Assembly: GCF_028993555.1 (NCBI RefSeq)
Contig: NZ_CP118610.1
Span: 2,965,001 to 3,029,000 of the forward strand
DNA length: 64,000 bases
Source of the DNA: Ensifer adhaerens
GTDB taxonomy: Bacteria > Pseudomonadota > Alphaproteobacteria > Rhizobiales > Rhizobiaceae
Direction of reading: 5' to 3'
The notes under the pieces are model-generated. The model saw only the letters and a list, made by a program, of their open reading frames with translations. It was not told the origin of the DNA and ran no database searches. The translations under genes were made by a program, and so were the position numbers. How positions within the stretch are numbered: position 1 is the stretch's first letter; each line of letters begins with the position of its first letter. Positions 1 through 10,453 of the stretch are shown piece by piece.

Positions 1-987
1 AAGGGCGACGAGGCCCGCATCGTGCGCGCCACCATCTACTCGCGTAATCGCCATGTGCTGACCATGGCCGTCGACGACAAGGGCCGCTTCGTTCCGGGTG
101 CGGAACCGCCGAAGCTCGACGCGGTCGCCACCGCGTTTGACGACAACGGCGCGCCGGTCATGACCAGCAGCCACGATCTGCCGCGCGTCTATGACGGCAT
201 CTACCGTGCCGCTCTTTCCTATGGCATGAGCTCCGACATGGTCGGCCTCGTCGTCAAGCTGCTCGCCAGCAACGTCGATTTCCAGGCACAGCTGAAGCCG
301 ACGGACTCGCTCGAAGCCTTCTTCTCCGTGACCGACGAGCGCGGCATGGCGACGGAAGACTCCGAGCTTCTCTATGTCCGAGCCAAATTCGGCGATGCGG
401 TCACGGCCTTCTACCGGTTCCAGGATCCGGAAGACAATTCGATCGACTACTTCGACACCGAAGGCAAGAGCATCCGCCAGTTCCTGCTGCGCAACCCCGT
501 GCCGAACGGCCATTTCCGCTCCGGCTTCGGCATGCGCCGCCATCCGATCCTCGGCTTCTCGCGCATGCATACCGGCGTCGACTGGGCCGCTCCACGCGGA
601 ACACCGATCATTGCCGCCGGCAGCGGTGTCGTGGAGAAGGCCAGCTGGGATTCTGGCGGTTATGGCAACCAGACGCTGATCCGCCACGCCAATGGCTACG
701 TGTCGTCGTACAACCACCAGAGCGCCATCGCCAAGAACGTCAAGGTCGGCAACAAGGTCGTCCAGGGCCAGGTGATCGGCTGGGTTGGCACGACGGGCCT
801 TTCGACCGGTCCGCACCTGCACTACGAGTTGATCGTCAACGGCAACAAAGTCGATCCTCTGCGCATTCGCCTTCCAGGCGGCAAGTCGCTTTCCGGCGAC
901 GCACTGGCGAAGTTCGAGAAGGAACGCGACCGCATCGACGAGTTGCTGAGCAAGGATGGCTCCGGCGCCGAAGTCGCAAGCAACTAG
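1..987 (+). CDS. M23 family metallopeptidase, C-terminal part (5' truncated by window edge)
   Basis: The reading frame is open from base 1, so the start lies upstream. About 328 residues are visible. The last 150 residues form a LytM/M23 domain: the zinc ligands are in HTGVD (bases 568-582) and HLHYE (about 814-828), with a further H in YNHQS before them. This family cuts peptidoglycan cross-links in the periplasm or serves as an EnvC/NlpD-type activator; all metal ligands are present, so an active endopeptidase is likely. The upstream visible part is a non-catalytic region that I cannot assign. The C-terminal tail after the domain is charged. The gene converges on clpB, and the IS at 1146-2674 has split the terminator between them. 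Confidence 0.88.
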   Translation, partial: KGDEARIVRATIYSRNRHVLTMAVDDKGRFVPGAEPPKLDAVATAFDDNGAPVMTSSHDLPRVYDGIYRAALSYGMSSDMVGLVVKLLASNVDFQAQLKPTDSLEAFFSVTDERGMATEDSELLYVRAKFGDAVTAFYRFQDPEDNSIDYFDTEGKSIRQFLLRNPVPNGHFRSGFGMRRHPILGFSRMHTGVDWAAPRGTPIIAAGSGVVEKASWDSGGYGNQTLIRHANGYVSSYNHQSAIAKNVKVGNKVVQGQVIGWVGTTGLSTGPHLHYELIVNGNKVDPLRIRLPGGKSLSGDALAKFEKERDRIDELLSKDGSGAEVASN

Positions 988-988
988 A

Positions 989-1032
989 GCAAGTCCCGGA
1001 AAAGTGTAAAACGGTTTTCCGTCCGGAATTGC
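989..1032 (+). repeat. RIME-like palindromic repeat, copy 1
   Basis: A 44-bp imperfect palindrome directly after the peptidase stop. It has the pattern GCAA...GGAAAAGTG...CGGTTTTCCGTCC...TTGC. The same unit recurs at 27305, 35014, 44469 and 52960. Rhizobium-specific intergenic mosaic elements (RIME) have this character; the family name is from memory, the repetition is seen. Confidence 0.8.
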
Positions 1033-1125
1033 GCAGGTGCAACGAGTTCGATCAATTCAACGTTTCGTCCAAACAATGAAATGATCTGCTCCCCTCCCCT
1101 CTTCAAAAGTCTGCACAAGCAAAAA

Positions 1126-1145
1126 GGCCGCCCCGAAGGGCGGCC
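1126..1145. terminator. Left copy of the duplicated terminator hairpin flanking the IS
   Basis: A perfect 8-bp stem (GGCCGCCC/GGGCGGCC) with a CGAA loop, preceded by an A-run at about 1121-1125. The identical sequence occurs at 2675-2694 on the other side of the IS. The A-run would be the U-tract for transcripts arriving from clpB, but the IS now separates it from the clpB-proximal hairpin copy. Confidence 0.75.
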
Positions 1146-1159
1146 TCAGACTGCTGACA

Positions 1160-1186
1160 AACCTCTGGCGCAAGCCGGAGGTTTTT
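1160..1186 (+). terminator. Inward-facing terminator in the left tip of the IS
   Basis: A 10-bp stem with one G-T pair (AACCTCTGGC/GCCGGAGGTT) and a GCAA loop runs straight into a T-run at 1182-1186. It lies between the left inverted repeat and the transposase start. It would stop transcripts entering from the peptidase gene, insulating the transposase from outside transcription. Confidence 0.65.
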
Positions 1187-1199
1187 GATTCATTGGGTT

Positions 1200-2570
1200 A
1201 TGTTGAAGAAACCCGGCCTCGAACAGACCGCGCTTGAGATGGTGACGCTGGAACAGTTGGTCCCGAAGGATCACCTGCTGCGCAAGATCGATGCGGTGAT
1301 CGACTTTTCCTTCATCCACGCTCGGGTTGCTGGGCTTTACTGCGCCGACAACGGCCGGCCGCCGCTCGATCCGACGTTGATGTTCAAGGCGCTGTTTCTC
1401 GGCTACCTGTTTGGGGTGCGCTCGGAGCGGCAGTTGGTGCGCGAGATCGAGGTCAATGTCGCCTATCGCTGGTTCTTGCGGCTGAAGCTGGCCGACCCGG
1501 TCTTCGATGCCTCGACGCTCAGCCAGAACCGTCGTCGCCGGTACAACGACACCTCGGTTGCCCAAGACATCTTCGATGCGATCGTCGAGCAGGCGATCGG
1601 CCACGGGCTGGTCGATGGCACGGTGCTCTACACCGACTCGACCCATCTGAAGGCCAATGCCAACAAGGGCAGATACGACCTGCAGATGATTGAGAAGTCG
1701 CGCGCCGATTACTGGGCCGATCTCGACCGGGCGATCCAGGCCGAGCGCGCCTTGCATGAGCAGAAACCGCTGAAGACCAAGGCGCGCGCGCCTGAGGTCA
1801 AGGAAACCAAGGTGTCGCGCACCGATCCCGACAGCGGCTACATGGTGCGCGACGGCAAGCCAAAGGGCTTCTTCTATCTCGACCATCGCACGGTGGACGG
1901 CCGGCACGCGATCATCACCGATACCCATGTGACGCCGGCCAACGTGCATGACAGCATCGTCTATCTCGATCGGCTGGACCGGCAACGCCAGCGCTTCGCC
2001 TTCGACGTCAAGGCGGTGGGGCTTGATGCCGGCTATGCCACGTCCGGCATTGCCCAGGGACTGGAGCAGCGCGCCATCCTCGGCGTCACCGGCTATCGCA
2101 ATCCGACCCCGCCCAAAGACGGCATGATGCGCAAATCGAAGTTTGTCTACGACGGCCAGGACGACGGCTATCGCTGCCCGCAAGGCCAGGTGCTCGCCTA
2201 TGCCACCACCGACCGCAACGGCTATCGCCACTACCGCTCCGACCCGACGATCTGCCGCGATTGCCCGCTGCTGGCCTCATGCACATCGAACGCCGCCGCC
2301 ACCCGCACCATCACCCGCCACGTCTGGGCCGAGGCTCGCGAGCGCACCGATGCCAATCGCCTGACCGCCTGGGGCAAGGCGATCTACAAACGCCGAAAGG
2401 AGACGGTCGAACGCTCCTTTGCCGACGCCAAGCAGCTTCACGGCCATCGCTATGCCCGCTTCCGAAGTCAAATCCGCGTCGCATGCCAGTGCCTGCTGGC
2501 AGCCGCTGCCCAGAACATCAAAAAGATCGCCATGGCGATGACCAAAGCGCCAAAGGGCAGCATGGCGTAA
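1200..2570 (+). CDS. IS1182 family transposase
   Basis: A 456-residue DDE transposase when started at ATG 1200 (MLKKPGLEQT); a TTG 15 bases upstream is in frame but less likely. The N-terminal DUF772-like domain (about residues 35-115) is followed by an RNase-H-fold domain. The probable catalytic acids are the D of YTDSTHLKA, the D of VGLDAGYA and the E of KETVERSFADAK near the C-terminus. Four cysteines (RCPQG, CRDCPLLASC) lie before the last acid, as in other IS1182 enzymes. There is no frameshift or internal stop, so the enzyme may be functional. It occupies nearly the whole element. Confidence 0.93.
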   Translation: MLKKPGLEQTALEMVTLEQLVPKDHLLRKIDAVIDFSFIHARVAGLYCADNGRPPLDPTLMFKALFLGYLFGVRSERQLVREIEVNVAYRWFLRLKLADPVFDASTLSQNRRRRYNDTSVAQDIFDAIVEQAIGHGLVDGTVLYTDSTHLKANANKGRYDLQMIEKSRADYWADLDRAIQAERALHEQKPLKTKARAPEVKETKVSRTDPDSGYMVRDGKPKGFFYLDHRTVDGRHAIITDTHVTPANVHDSIVYLDRLDRQRQRFAFDVKAVGLDAGYATSGIAQGLEQRAILGVTGYRNPTPPKDGMMRKSKFVYDGQDDGYRCPQGQVLAYATTDRNGYRHYRSDPTICRDCPLLASCTSNAAATRTITRHVWAEARERTDANRLTAWGKAIYKRRKETVERSFADAKQLHGHRYARFRSQIRVACQCLLAAAAQNIKKIAMAMTKAPKGSMA

Positions 2571-2634
2571 GCCAACGCACCCTGCTTTCTCTCCGACAAA
2601 TCAAACCACAACAAAAAATGCCTGACCAAAAACA

Positions 2635-2661
2635 AAACCCGCCGAAAATATCGACGGGTTT
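2635..2661 (-). terminator. Inward-facing terminator in the right tip of the IS
   Basis: Read on the minus strand, a 7-bp stem (AAACCCG/CGGGTTT) is followed by a T-rich stretch. It would catch transcripts leaving clpB, whose original terminator was split by the insertion. Confidence 0.6.
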
Positions 2662-2674
2662 GTCAGTGGTCTGA

Positions 2675-2694
2675 GGCCGCCCCGAAGGGCGGCC
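2675..2694. terminator. Right copy of the duplicated terminator hairpin (clpB side)
   Basis: The same 8-bp stem and CGAA loop as at 1126-1145, 24 bp beyond the clpB stop. On the minus strand it is now followed by the IS end (TCAGACC...) rather than a U-tract, so it may terminate clpB poorly by itself. Confidence 0.75.
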
Positions 2695-2717
2695 TCTGTC
2701 TTTGGTCTTATGCCTTG

Positions 2718-5324
<2,607 letters not shown>

Positions 5325-5455
5325 ACTCTACCTCCATAACCCGGCAGGCCCATCTCGTGGCGCCCGTCGGTGGTTCAGGATCAGGCTCCCGCATTCGGCA
5401 AGCCTGTCAGTGTGGAGCGATCCCCGCCTTGCGCCGGATCAACGCATCCGAAGCG

Positions 5456-5486
5456 AATATGGGGCACCGATTTTGGAAATTAAAGA
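5456..5486 (-). promoter_or_regulatory. Candidate RpoH (heat-shock) promoter of clpB
   Basis: On the minus strand, CTTTAA is followed after 16 bases by CCCATAT, close to the alphaproteobacterial sigma-32 pattern CTTGAA-N16/17-CCCATnT. This implies a 5' leader of about 125 nt. It fits the known heat induction of clpB, but the -35 differs from consensus at one position (T for G). Confidence 0.5.
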
Positions 5487-5594
5487 GCCGTCGCCGGTCT
5501 CTGGACGGAAATCTGCAACCCAAATATGCGACCGCCCGACGGTTTGCCAGGCGGCCGCATTTGTACTCGAGGAGGCGCGAAGCCTGTTGGTTCG

Positions 5595-6617
5595 CTAAGC
5601 CGCCAGCAGCGACCGTTCGGCGAATGACGCACCGAACTCTTGCATGCGGCGCACGTAGTAGGCCGGGTCGATCAAAACCTCCGGGAGATAGAGGCCGGGG
5701 GCCGAGGCTTCGCCGCCTTCTAGGCCGAGCATACGCTCCACCGCAAGCGCAATACCAAGGGCAGTTAGCGGCGCCTGACCCTCGGGGTGCACGATCTCAT
5801 GGCGGTGGCCGAGAGGCCGGCCATCCCTTCCCCGTCCCACGATATCGATGACGATCTCCGTCGAAAACGGCTCGCCGCGACGCCGGCTCGCGGATTCGCT
5901 GTAGGCGAGATCCAGCCGGATATCGCCGGCATTGGTCCTGGCCGAAAGCGCCATGACATCGAAGGGTGAGTAGGCGACCGCGTCGAGTTCGACACCGTCG
6001 ATGCTGACGTAGCGCGCCTTCGAATCCTCGCCGCCGGCCCAGTGGAGCTTGCCGTCCCTGACCGTCAACGCCGCAGGCGCAAGGCCGGTGATGCGATTGT
6101 AGTCGGCAAGTGCTGCCGGCCCGCCCATATCCTGTTCGTCAAGCAGAACTCCGATACGGATCGTGTCGATCGCCTCATAGGCTTTGGCGAATTCGAGGAT
6201 CGGGAAGATGGCGGCGCCGGCGAGCCAATGGCTGGCGAGCAGGATCGGCGCCTTGTCCGGCGCGTGGATATACTGCGCCATCTCCGGCCCCACCTCGAAT
6301 GTGCCGCTGGAAAGGCTGATATAGGGAATGCCGTGGCGCTGCGCGTAGCGCATCGAACTCAGCTTCTCGTCCTTCAGGAAGATCACGACGGCACTGAAGC
6401 GCGGCCCGTCGCCAAGGCCAAGATCCGGCCGCGCCAGATCGACACTGACGCCGATAGCGTTTCCGACCTCGCTTGCGACGGCCTCAGCCTTGCCGAGATC
6501 ACGACCACCGATCGCGATCGGCAATGTCGGGTGTAGCCGGCGGATGATTTTCGCTGCCTGCGATCCAACGACCCCGGAACCGCCGATGATCAAAACAGGC
6601 TGAAACTTGCTCGACAT
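5595..6617 (-). CDS. Saccharopine dehydrogenase-like NAD(P)-binding protein
   Basis: A 340-residue soluble protein with an N-terminal Rossmann fold. The dinucleotide motif GGSGVVG is at residues 12-18, followed by IAIGGRD at the end of the second strand. The rest resembles the saccharopine dehydrogenase NADP-binding family, whose members include lysine-pathway enzymes and many uncharacterised reductases. The substrate cannot be read from the sequence, and no lysine-pathway partner is adjacent. It is divergent from a TetR regulator across a 129-bp region holding a 13-bp palindrome, so it is the obvious candidate target of that repressor. Confidence 0.8.
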   Translation of the reverse strand: MSSKFQPVLIIGGSGVVGSQAAKIIRRLHPTLPIAIGGRDLGKAEAVASEVGNAIGVSVDLARPDLGLGDGPRFSAVVIFLKDEKLSSMRYAQRHGIPYISLSSGTFEVGPEMAQYIHAPDKAPILLASHWLAGAAIFPILEFAKAYEAIDTIRIGVLLDEQDMGGPAALADYNRITGLAPAALTVRDGKLHWAGGEDSKARYVSIDGVELDAVAYSPFDVMALSARTNAGDIRLDLAYSESASRRRGEPFSTEIVIDIVGRGRDGRPLGHRHEIVHPEGQAPLTALGIALAVERMLGLEGGEASAPGLYLPEVLIDPAYYVRRMQEFGASFAERSLLAA

Positions 6618-6667
6618 CTTCCTATCTCCTAAACGAAAGGTGTCCGGCGGTTTGCCGAACCTACCAT

Positions 6668-6680
6668 TAGTAAGTTACTA
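6668..6680. promoter_or_regulatory. Candidate TetR operator
   Basis: A perfect palindrome, TAGTAAGTTACTA, lies in the divergent intergenic region between the reductase and the TetR gene. The region is locally A+T-rich and likely contains both promoters. Binding there would repress both genes; this is an inference from position and symmetry. Confidence 0.5.
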
Positions 6681-6746
6681 TTAGTAGATAAGTTGCCGAA
6701 CGCCACTTTCAAGAGCCGCGAGCCGACGCGAAAAGGATTGCGATCG

Positions 6747-7331
6747 ATGGCCCCGACCAAAAGCCGAAAGCTGGCCAAGCCCGAACGGCGTGCGCAGTTG
6801 ATCGAGACTGCCAAGGAGATCCTGCGCGAATGCGGGGCCGATGCGCTGACGCTCGGCCACCTCGCGGAGCGCGCCGGCGTCAGCAAGCCGATCGCCTACG
6901 AGCATTTCGGTACGCGCGAGCGGCTGTTAATCGCGCTTTCCCAGGAGATCGAAGATCGCCACGCAGCCAAGCTGCAGGCAGCACTTGAGGACGCACCGAA
7001 AGCGCTCGATGTGGTCGCCGACATCATCAGCTCGGTTTACATCGACTGCGCCGTCGACAGTGGTGAGGAATGGCAGGCCATCTCCGGGGCGCTGCGCGGC
7101 AGCGCCGACATGATAGCGACGCAGCAGCAGCAGGCCGACGACTATGTCGCTGCGATCCAGGCGGCACTCGGACCTTTCGCGAAAATCCCCGCGGACGATT
7201 TGCGCCTGCGGTGCACCGGTATTGCAGGAGCGGCCGAGGCGATCGGCCGTGAACTGATCCGCGGTCGAACAAATGAGGCGGCCGCCAGCGCCAATCTCGC
7301 GGCACTGATCGTCGACAGCGTCGACGTTTGA
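6747..7331 (+). CDS. TetR/AcrR family transcriptional regulator
   Basis: A 194-residue protein with an N-terminal helix-turn-helix (about residues 34-58, TLGHLAERAGVSKPIAYEHFGTRERLL), typical of TetR. The variable C-terminal ligand domain gives no clue to the inducer. ATG 6747 is preferred over the upstream TTG 6693 because the upstream extension is basic and non-conserved in character and AAAGGA precedes the ATG. It is transcribed divergently from the saccharopine-dehydrogenase-like gene. A strong terminator follows at 7358-7387. Confidence 0.88.
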   Translation: MAPTKSRKLAKPERRAQLIETAKEILRECGADALTLGHLAERAGVSKPIAYEHFGTRERLLIALSQEIEDRHAAKLQAALEDAPKALDVVADIISSVYIDCAVDSGEEWQAISGALRGSADMIATQQQQADDYVAAIQAALGPFAKIPADDLRLRCTGIAGAAEAIGRELIRGRTNEAAASANLAALIVDSVDV

Positions 7332-7357
7332 CCGCCCATCGCCCGACCGAGACAAAG

Positions 7358-7387
7358 AAAAACCCGGCCGTGACAGGCCGGGTTTTT
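7358..7387. terminator. Bidirectional intrinsic terminator
   Basis: AAAAACCCGGCC, a 6-nt loop, then GGCCGGGTTTTT. The A and T runs on both sides let it serve the convergent TetR (plus) and DUF4167 (minus) genes. Confidence 0.9.
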
Positions 7388-7426
7388 GTCGTGCCCTGAG
7401 AACGGGCAACGCTGATGGACTGCCGC

Positions 7427-8092
7427 TTACTCGGAAGCAGCGAGCGCCGGCGCTTCCGGAGCGGCATCGCCCGAAGCCTGGGCTTCGTCAGCGGCACCTT
7501 CCTGGGCGCTGCGACGCGGACGGCGCGGACGCGGCGTGTTGCGGCGGCGCGTTGCGGCGCGGCCCGAGGCAGCCGGAGCTTCCTCTTCCATCGCGACTTC
7601 CGCCGGTGTGCCTTCGATCACCGGCTGCGGACCAGTGCCGTCGATGACGACAGGCTGCGGCTCGGGAGCGGGCGCTGCCGCAGGCGCGGCAACCGGGGTC
7701 GGCATGTCGTCGCTGTAGCCCTGATCCAGGTCGTCCTGATCCTGATCGGACCCGTCGTGACCGCGGAAATCCTGACGCTCGTCACGCTGGAACCGGTCCT
7801 GCATCTGCGCCTGTGCGGCAGCAATGATGCGGTTGTAGTGTTCGGCGTGCTGCAGGTAGTTTTCCGCCATCACCCGGTCGCCGGAGCTCTGGGCATCGCG
7901 CGCGAGCGCTGAGTACTTCTCGGCGATGTGCTGGGCAGTACCGCGAATCTTCACATCCGGGCCGGAGCTGTCGTAGGTCCGCGTCAGCGGGTTCGAGCCC
8001 TTGCGGTTGTGATTGTTGTTATTGCCATTGTTGTTATTGTTATTGTTGTTATTCCGCCCGCGGCCGCGCTTGTTTTGCTGTCCTGGCCTCAT
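7427..8092 (-). CDS. DUF4167 domain protein, Asn-rich N-terminus
   Basis: A 221-residue protein starting MRPGQQNKRGRGR at ATG 8092; an in-frame extension to 8179 exists but carries no family sequence. The order is a basic Arg/Gly segment, an Asn tract (nine N, G, four N), a compact helical domain (about residues 35-110, GTAQHIAEKYSALARDAQSSGDRV...) matching DUF4167, then an Ala/Pro/Glu-rich tail with Arg patches near the end. The basic ends suggest nucleic-acid or ribosome binding, but no function is established that I know of. It lies next to prmC-prfA on the same strand, across a 333-bp gap. The Asn tract is encoded by AAT/AAC repeats. Confidence 0.85.
   Translation of the reverse strand: MRPGQQNKRGRGRNNNNNNNNNGNNNNHNRKGSNPLTRTYDSSGPDVKIRGTAQHIAEKYSALARDAQSSGDRVMAENYLQHAEHYNRIIAAAQAQMQDRFQRDERQDFRGHDGSDQDQDDLDQGYSDDMPTPVAAPAAAPAPEPQPVVIDGTGPQPVIEGTPAEVAMEEEAPAASGRAATRRRNTPRPRRPRRSAQEGAADEAQASGDAAPEAPALAASE
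8007..8053 (-). repeat. AAY trinucleotide repeat coding for poly-Asn
   Basis: Fourteen AAC/AAT codons in a row, interrupted only by one GGC and one CAC. Any slippage in units of three would change tract length without a frameshift. Confidence 0.85.
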
Positions 8093-8425
8093 AGTACATT
8101 CACCCGAATTCTCTTGATAATGATGATCATGTGGTTTCGTCTTCCGGCCGGATCCGTTCACGCCCGACAGAACACACACCGTTGTGCTCGCACAATGGCG
8201 GCTTCGGCGCCGACTGACGTCAAATTAACAGGTACCTGCACAAGGCACGTGTTGAACCCTAGCAACTCTTTCTTGAGAGCAATCCCCGTGGCCAGGTCAT
8301 ACCGGAACGAATCTTAGGTCCATGACCTTCTGCCCAGTGCGCGGGCAAACTAGCCCGCTTCCTCTGGGATTCCAAGCCCTTTCTTTGCCTGAGCAAGAAA
8401 GAAGATGCGTCAGTGCAGCATTTTT
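8093..8425. other. 333-bp intergenic region without a supported gene
   Basis: This region lies between prmC and the DUF4167 gene. It holds a 6-bp-stem hairpin (GCGGGC/GCCCGC, 8341-8358) about 70 bases past prmC, with no U-tract, and a small TTGTG/CACAA hairpin near 8190. The promoter of the DUF4167 gene must be here, but no convincing -35/-10 pair was found. Confidence 0.5.
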
Positions 8426-9295
8426 TCAACGGTTGATGTCGCGTTCGAAGATCAGGACGCGGTCATTACCGCCGAGATCCTTCGCTTCTTCACGCAGACG
8501 GAAATTTTCGGCGTTAAACAACGCCGTCACCGCCTCTTTCTGGTCGAAACCGATTTCCAAGCCTATCACGCCGTTTGTCTCAAGATGATGACCAGCCTGA
8601 GAAGCGATGGCGCGATAGGCATCAAGCCCATCTTTTCCGCCATCAAGCGCTGCCGCCGGGTCGTGAAGTCTCACCTCCGGCTCAAGCTCGTCAACGACAC
8701 TGGACCGAATATACGGCGGATTTGAGACGATCACATCGTAGCAGCCATCCACCTTTTCGTACCAGTTGCTGAGAAGCGGCCGGAACCGATCCCCAACACC
8801 GAGCGCCGCTGCATTCGCCGTCGCCGTTGCCAGTGCGTCCTTGGAAATATCGGTAGCCGTGCCGCTGGCTTCAAGAACCTGCGACAGCAGCGCAATACAA
8901 ATCGCGCCAGTGCCGGTGCCAAGATCGATGAGCGCGCAGCTGCCTTTTCGCGCAACCACCTCACGCAGATAGGGGATCATCCGATCGACGAGCGTTTCGG
9001 TGTCGGGGCGCGGCTCCAGTGTTTCCTTCGAAAGCTTCAGCGGCAGGCCAAAGAATTCGCGTTCACCAAGAATGCGATAGACTGGTTCGCGCGCCAGTCG
9101 CCGTGCGACCGCCGCCCGGATCCGCGCGGCGTCCGCCTCCGACAGGGGCTCCCTACCCCGCGATACGACCGCGCTCAGCGAGATGTCGAGCAGGCCGGAG
9201 ATCAAGTGCCGTGCATCGAGCGCTGCATGCTCGATGCCGCCCGCCTGCAGGCGATCGCGGCTTTCGGCAACGAGGCTCGCGAGCGTCTCGGCCAT
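8426..9295 (-). CDS. prmC: Peptide chain release factor N5-glutamine methyltransferase
   Basis: A 289-residue SAM-dependent methyltransferase. It has an N-terminal helical domain (about 1-85), SAM motif I DLGTGTGAI (124-132) and the catalytic NPPY tetrapeptide (192-195) that binds the target glutamine amide. It methylates the GGQ glutamine of RF1/RF2 to raise termination efficiency. ATG 9295 (MAETLASLVA) was chosen because it lies 4 bases past the prfA stop; the longer ORF would overlap prfA. prfA, its substrate, is directly upstream in the same transcript. Confidence 0.95.
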   Translation of the reverse strand: MAETLASLVAESRDRLQAGGIEHAALDARHLISGLLDISLSAVVSRGREPLSEADAARIRAAVARRLAREPVYRILGEREFFGLPLKLSKETLEPRPDTETLVDRMIPYLREVVARKGSCALIDLGTGTGAICIALLSQVLEASGTATDISKDALATATANAAALGVGDRFRPLLSNWYEKVDGCYDVIVSNPPYIRSSVVDELEPEVRLHDPAAALDGGKDGLDAYRAIASQAGHHLETNGVIGLEIGFDQKEAVTALFNAENFRLREEAKDLGGNDRVLIFERDINR

Positions 9296-9299
9296 CTCC

Positions 9300-10382
9300 C
9301 TAGCCCCGTTGTTCGCCGAGCTGCGCCAGCTGGCTTGCCTGGTAGTCGGCGAGCAGCGCATCGACGACCTCGTCGATCTCACCCATCATCATTCGATCTA
9401 GTTTGTAGAGCGTCAGATTGATGCGGTGGTCGGTCAGGCGGCCCTGCGGGAAATTGTAGGTACGGATGCGTTCGGAGCGATCGCCCGAGCCCACCTGGCT
9501 CTTGCGGTCGGCCGATCGTTCGCTGTCGGCGCGCTGGCGCTCCATGTCGTATAGGCGCGAGCGCAGAACCTGCATCGCCTTGGCGCGGTTCTGGTGCTGT
9601 GACTTTTCCGAACTGGTGACGACGAGTCCCGTCGGAAGGTGGGTGATGCGCACAGCAGAGTCCGTCGTGTTGACGTGCTGGCCGCCGGCGCCCGACGAGC
9701 GCATCGTGTCGATGCGGATATCTTCAGGCCGGATCTCGATATCGATGTCTTCGGCCTCAGGCAGCACGGCGACCGTGGCGGCTGACGTGTGGATGCGGCC
9801 GCTGGCCTCCGTCTCCGGTACGCGCTGGACCCGGTGAACACCGGATTCGAACTTCAGCCGCGAAAACACACCGCGCCCCGAAACTGTCGCGATGATTTCC
9901 TTGAAGCCACCGGCTTCACCGTCGCTCGCCGAAAGCACCTCGACACGCCAGCCCTTGGCCGAAGCATAGCGCTCGTACATGCGAAAAAGGTCGCCGGCAA
10001 AGAGTGCCGCTTCCGATCCGCCGGTACCGGCGCGAATTTCGAGGATCGCGCTCTTCTCGTCGGCCGCATCCTTCGGCAGAAGCAGGATCTGGATTTCCTG
10101 TTCCAATGCCTCGATCGATGCTTCGACCTCGGGCTTTTCCATTTCGGCGAGATCGCGCATCTCCCGGTCGGTCGATTTGTCCGAGAGCATCGCCGTAATA
10201 TCGGCAAGCTCGGTCGTCGCCTTTTCATAGGCGCGGATCTTCGTCACGACCGGCTGCAGTTCGGAATATTCCGAGGCGAGTTTGACATAGACGTCCGCGG
10301 CCGGGCCGGCCGACATGCGGGCCTCGATCTCACCGAACCGACGTTCCAGTTCGCGCATCTTTTCAACGGGAAGTTTTGCCAA
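9300..10382 (-). CDS. prfA: Peptide chain release factor 1
   Basis: 360 residues, the usual RF1 length. The GGQ motif ([10 protein letters not shown], Gln 235) that triggers peptidyl-tRNA hydrolysis and the PxT stop-codon reading motif (PET, 189-191 within [14 protein letters not shown]) are both present. RF1 reads UAA and UAG. Its own stop is TAG, within RF1's reading range. It is followed after 4 bases by prmC, which modifies Gln 235, and preceded after 71 bases by ptsP on the same strand. Confidence 0.97.
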   Translation of the reverse strand: MAKLPVEKMRELERRFGEIEARMSAGPAADVYVKLASEYSELQPVVTKIRAYEKATTELADITAMLSDKSTDREMRDLAEMEKPEVEASIEALEQEIQILLLPKDAADEKSAILEIRAGTGGSEAALFAGDLFRMYERYASAKGWRVEVLSASDGEAGGFKEIIATVSGRGVFSRLKFESGVHRVQRVPETEASGRIHTSAATVAVLPEAEDIDIEIRPEDIRIDTMRSSGAGGQHVNTTDSAVRITHLPTGLVVTSSEKSQHQNRAKAMQVLRSRLYDMERQRADSERSADRKSQVGSGDRSERIRTYNFPQGRLTDHRINLTLYKLDRMMMGEIDEVVDALLADYQASQLAQLGEQRG

Positions 10383-10453
10383 GCCTCACTCCAAATGCGT
10401 CTTCCCTCGCCCGGAACATGGTCTGGACGAGGGTCGCGACGCGCCAATTCAAT

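Larger units (their letters stand above)
1146..2674 (+). mobile_element. IS1182-type insertion sequence, about 1.53 kb, apparently intact
   Basis: The ends are imperfect inverted repeats. The left end reads TCAGACTGCTGACAAACC; the right end, reverse-complemented, reads TCAGACCACTGACAAACC, so only the bases at positions 7-8 differ. One full-length transposase fills the interior. The element is flanked by a direct repeat of about 20-23 bp that is itself a terminator hairpin (1126-1145 and 2675-2694), so the exact boundary is ambiguous by 1-2 bases. IS1182 family members are reported to use variable-length and palindromic targets. Both tips carry inward-facing terminator-like hairpins (1160-1186 and 2635-2661). 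Confidence 0.87.

Noticed and set aside
8341..8358. GCGGGC/GCCCGC hairpin considered as the prmC terminator
   Set aside because: Stem of six pairs and no U-tract in either direction; left as a note only.
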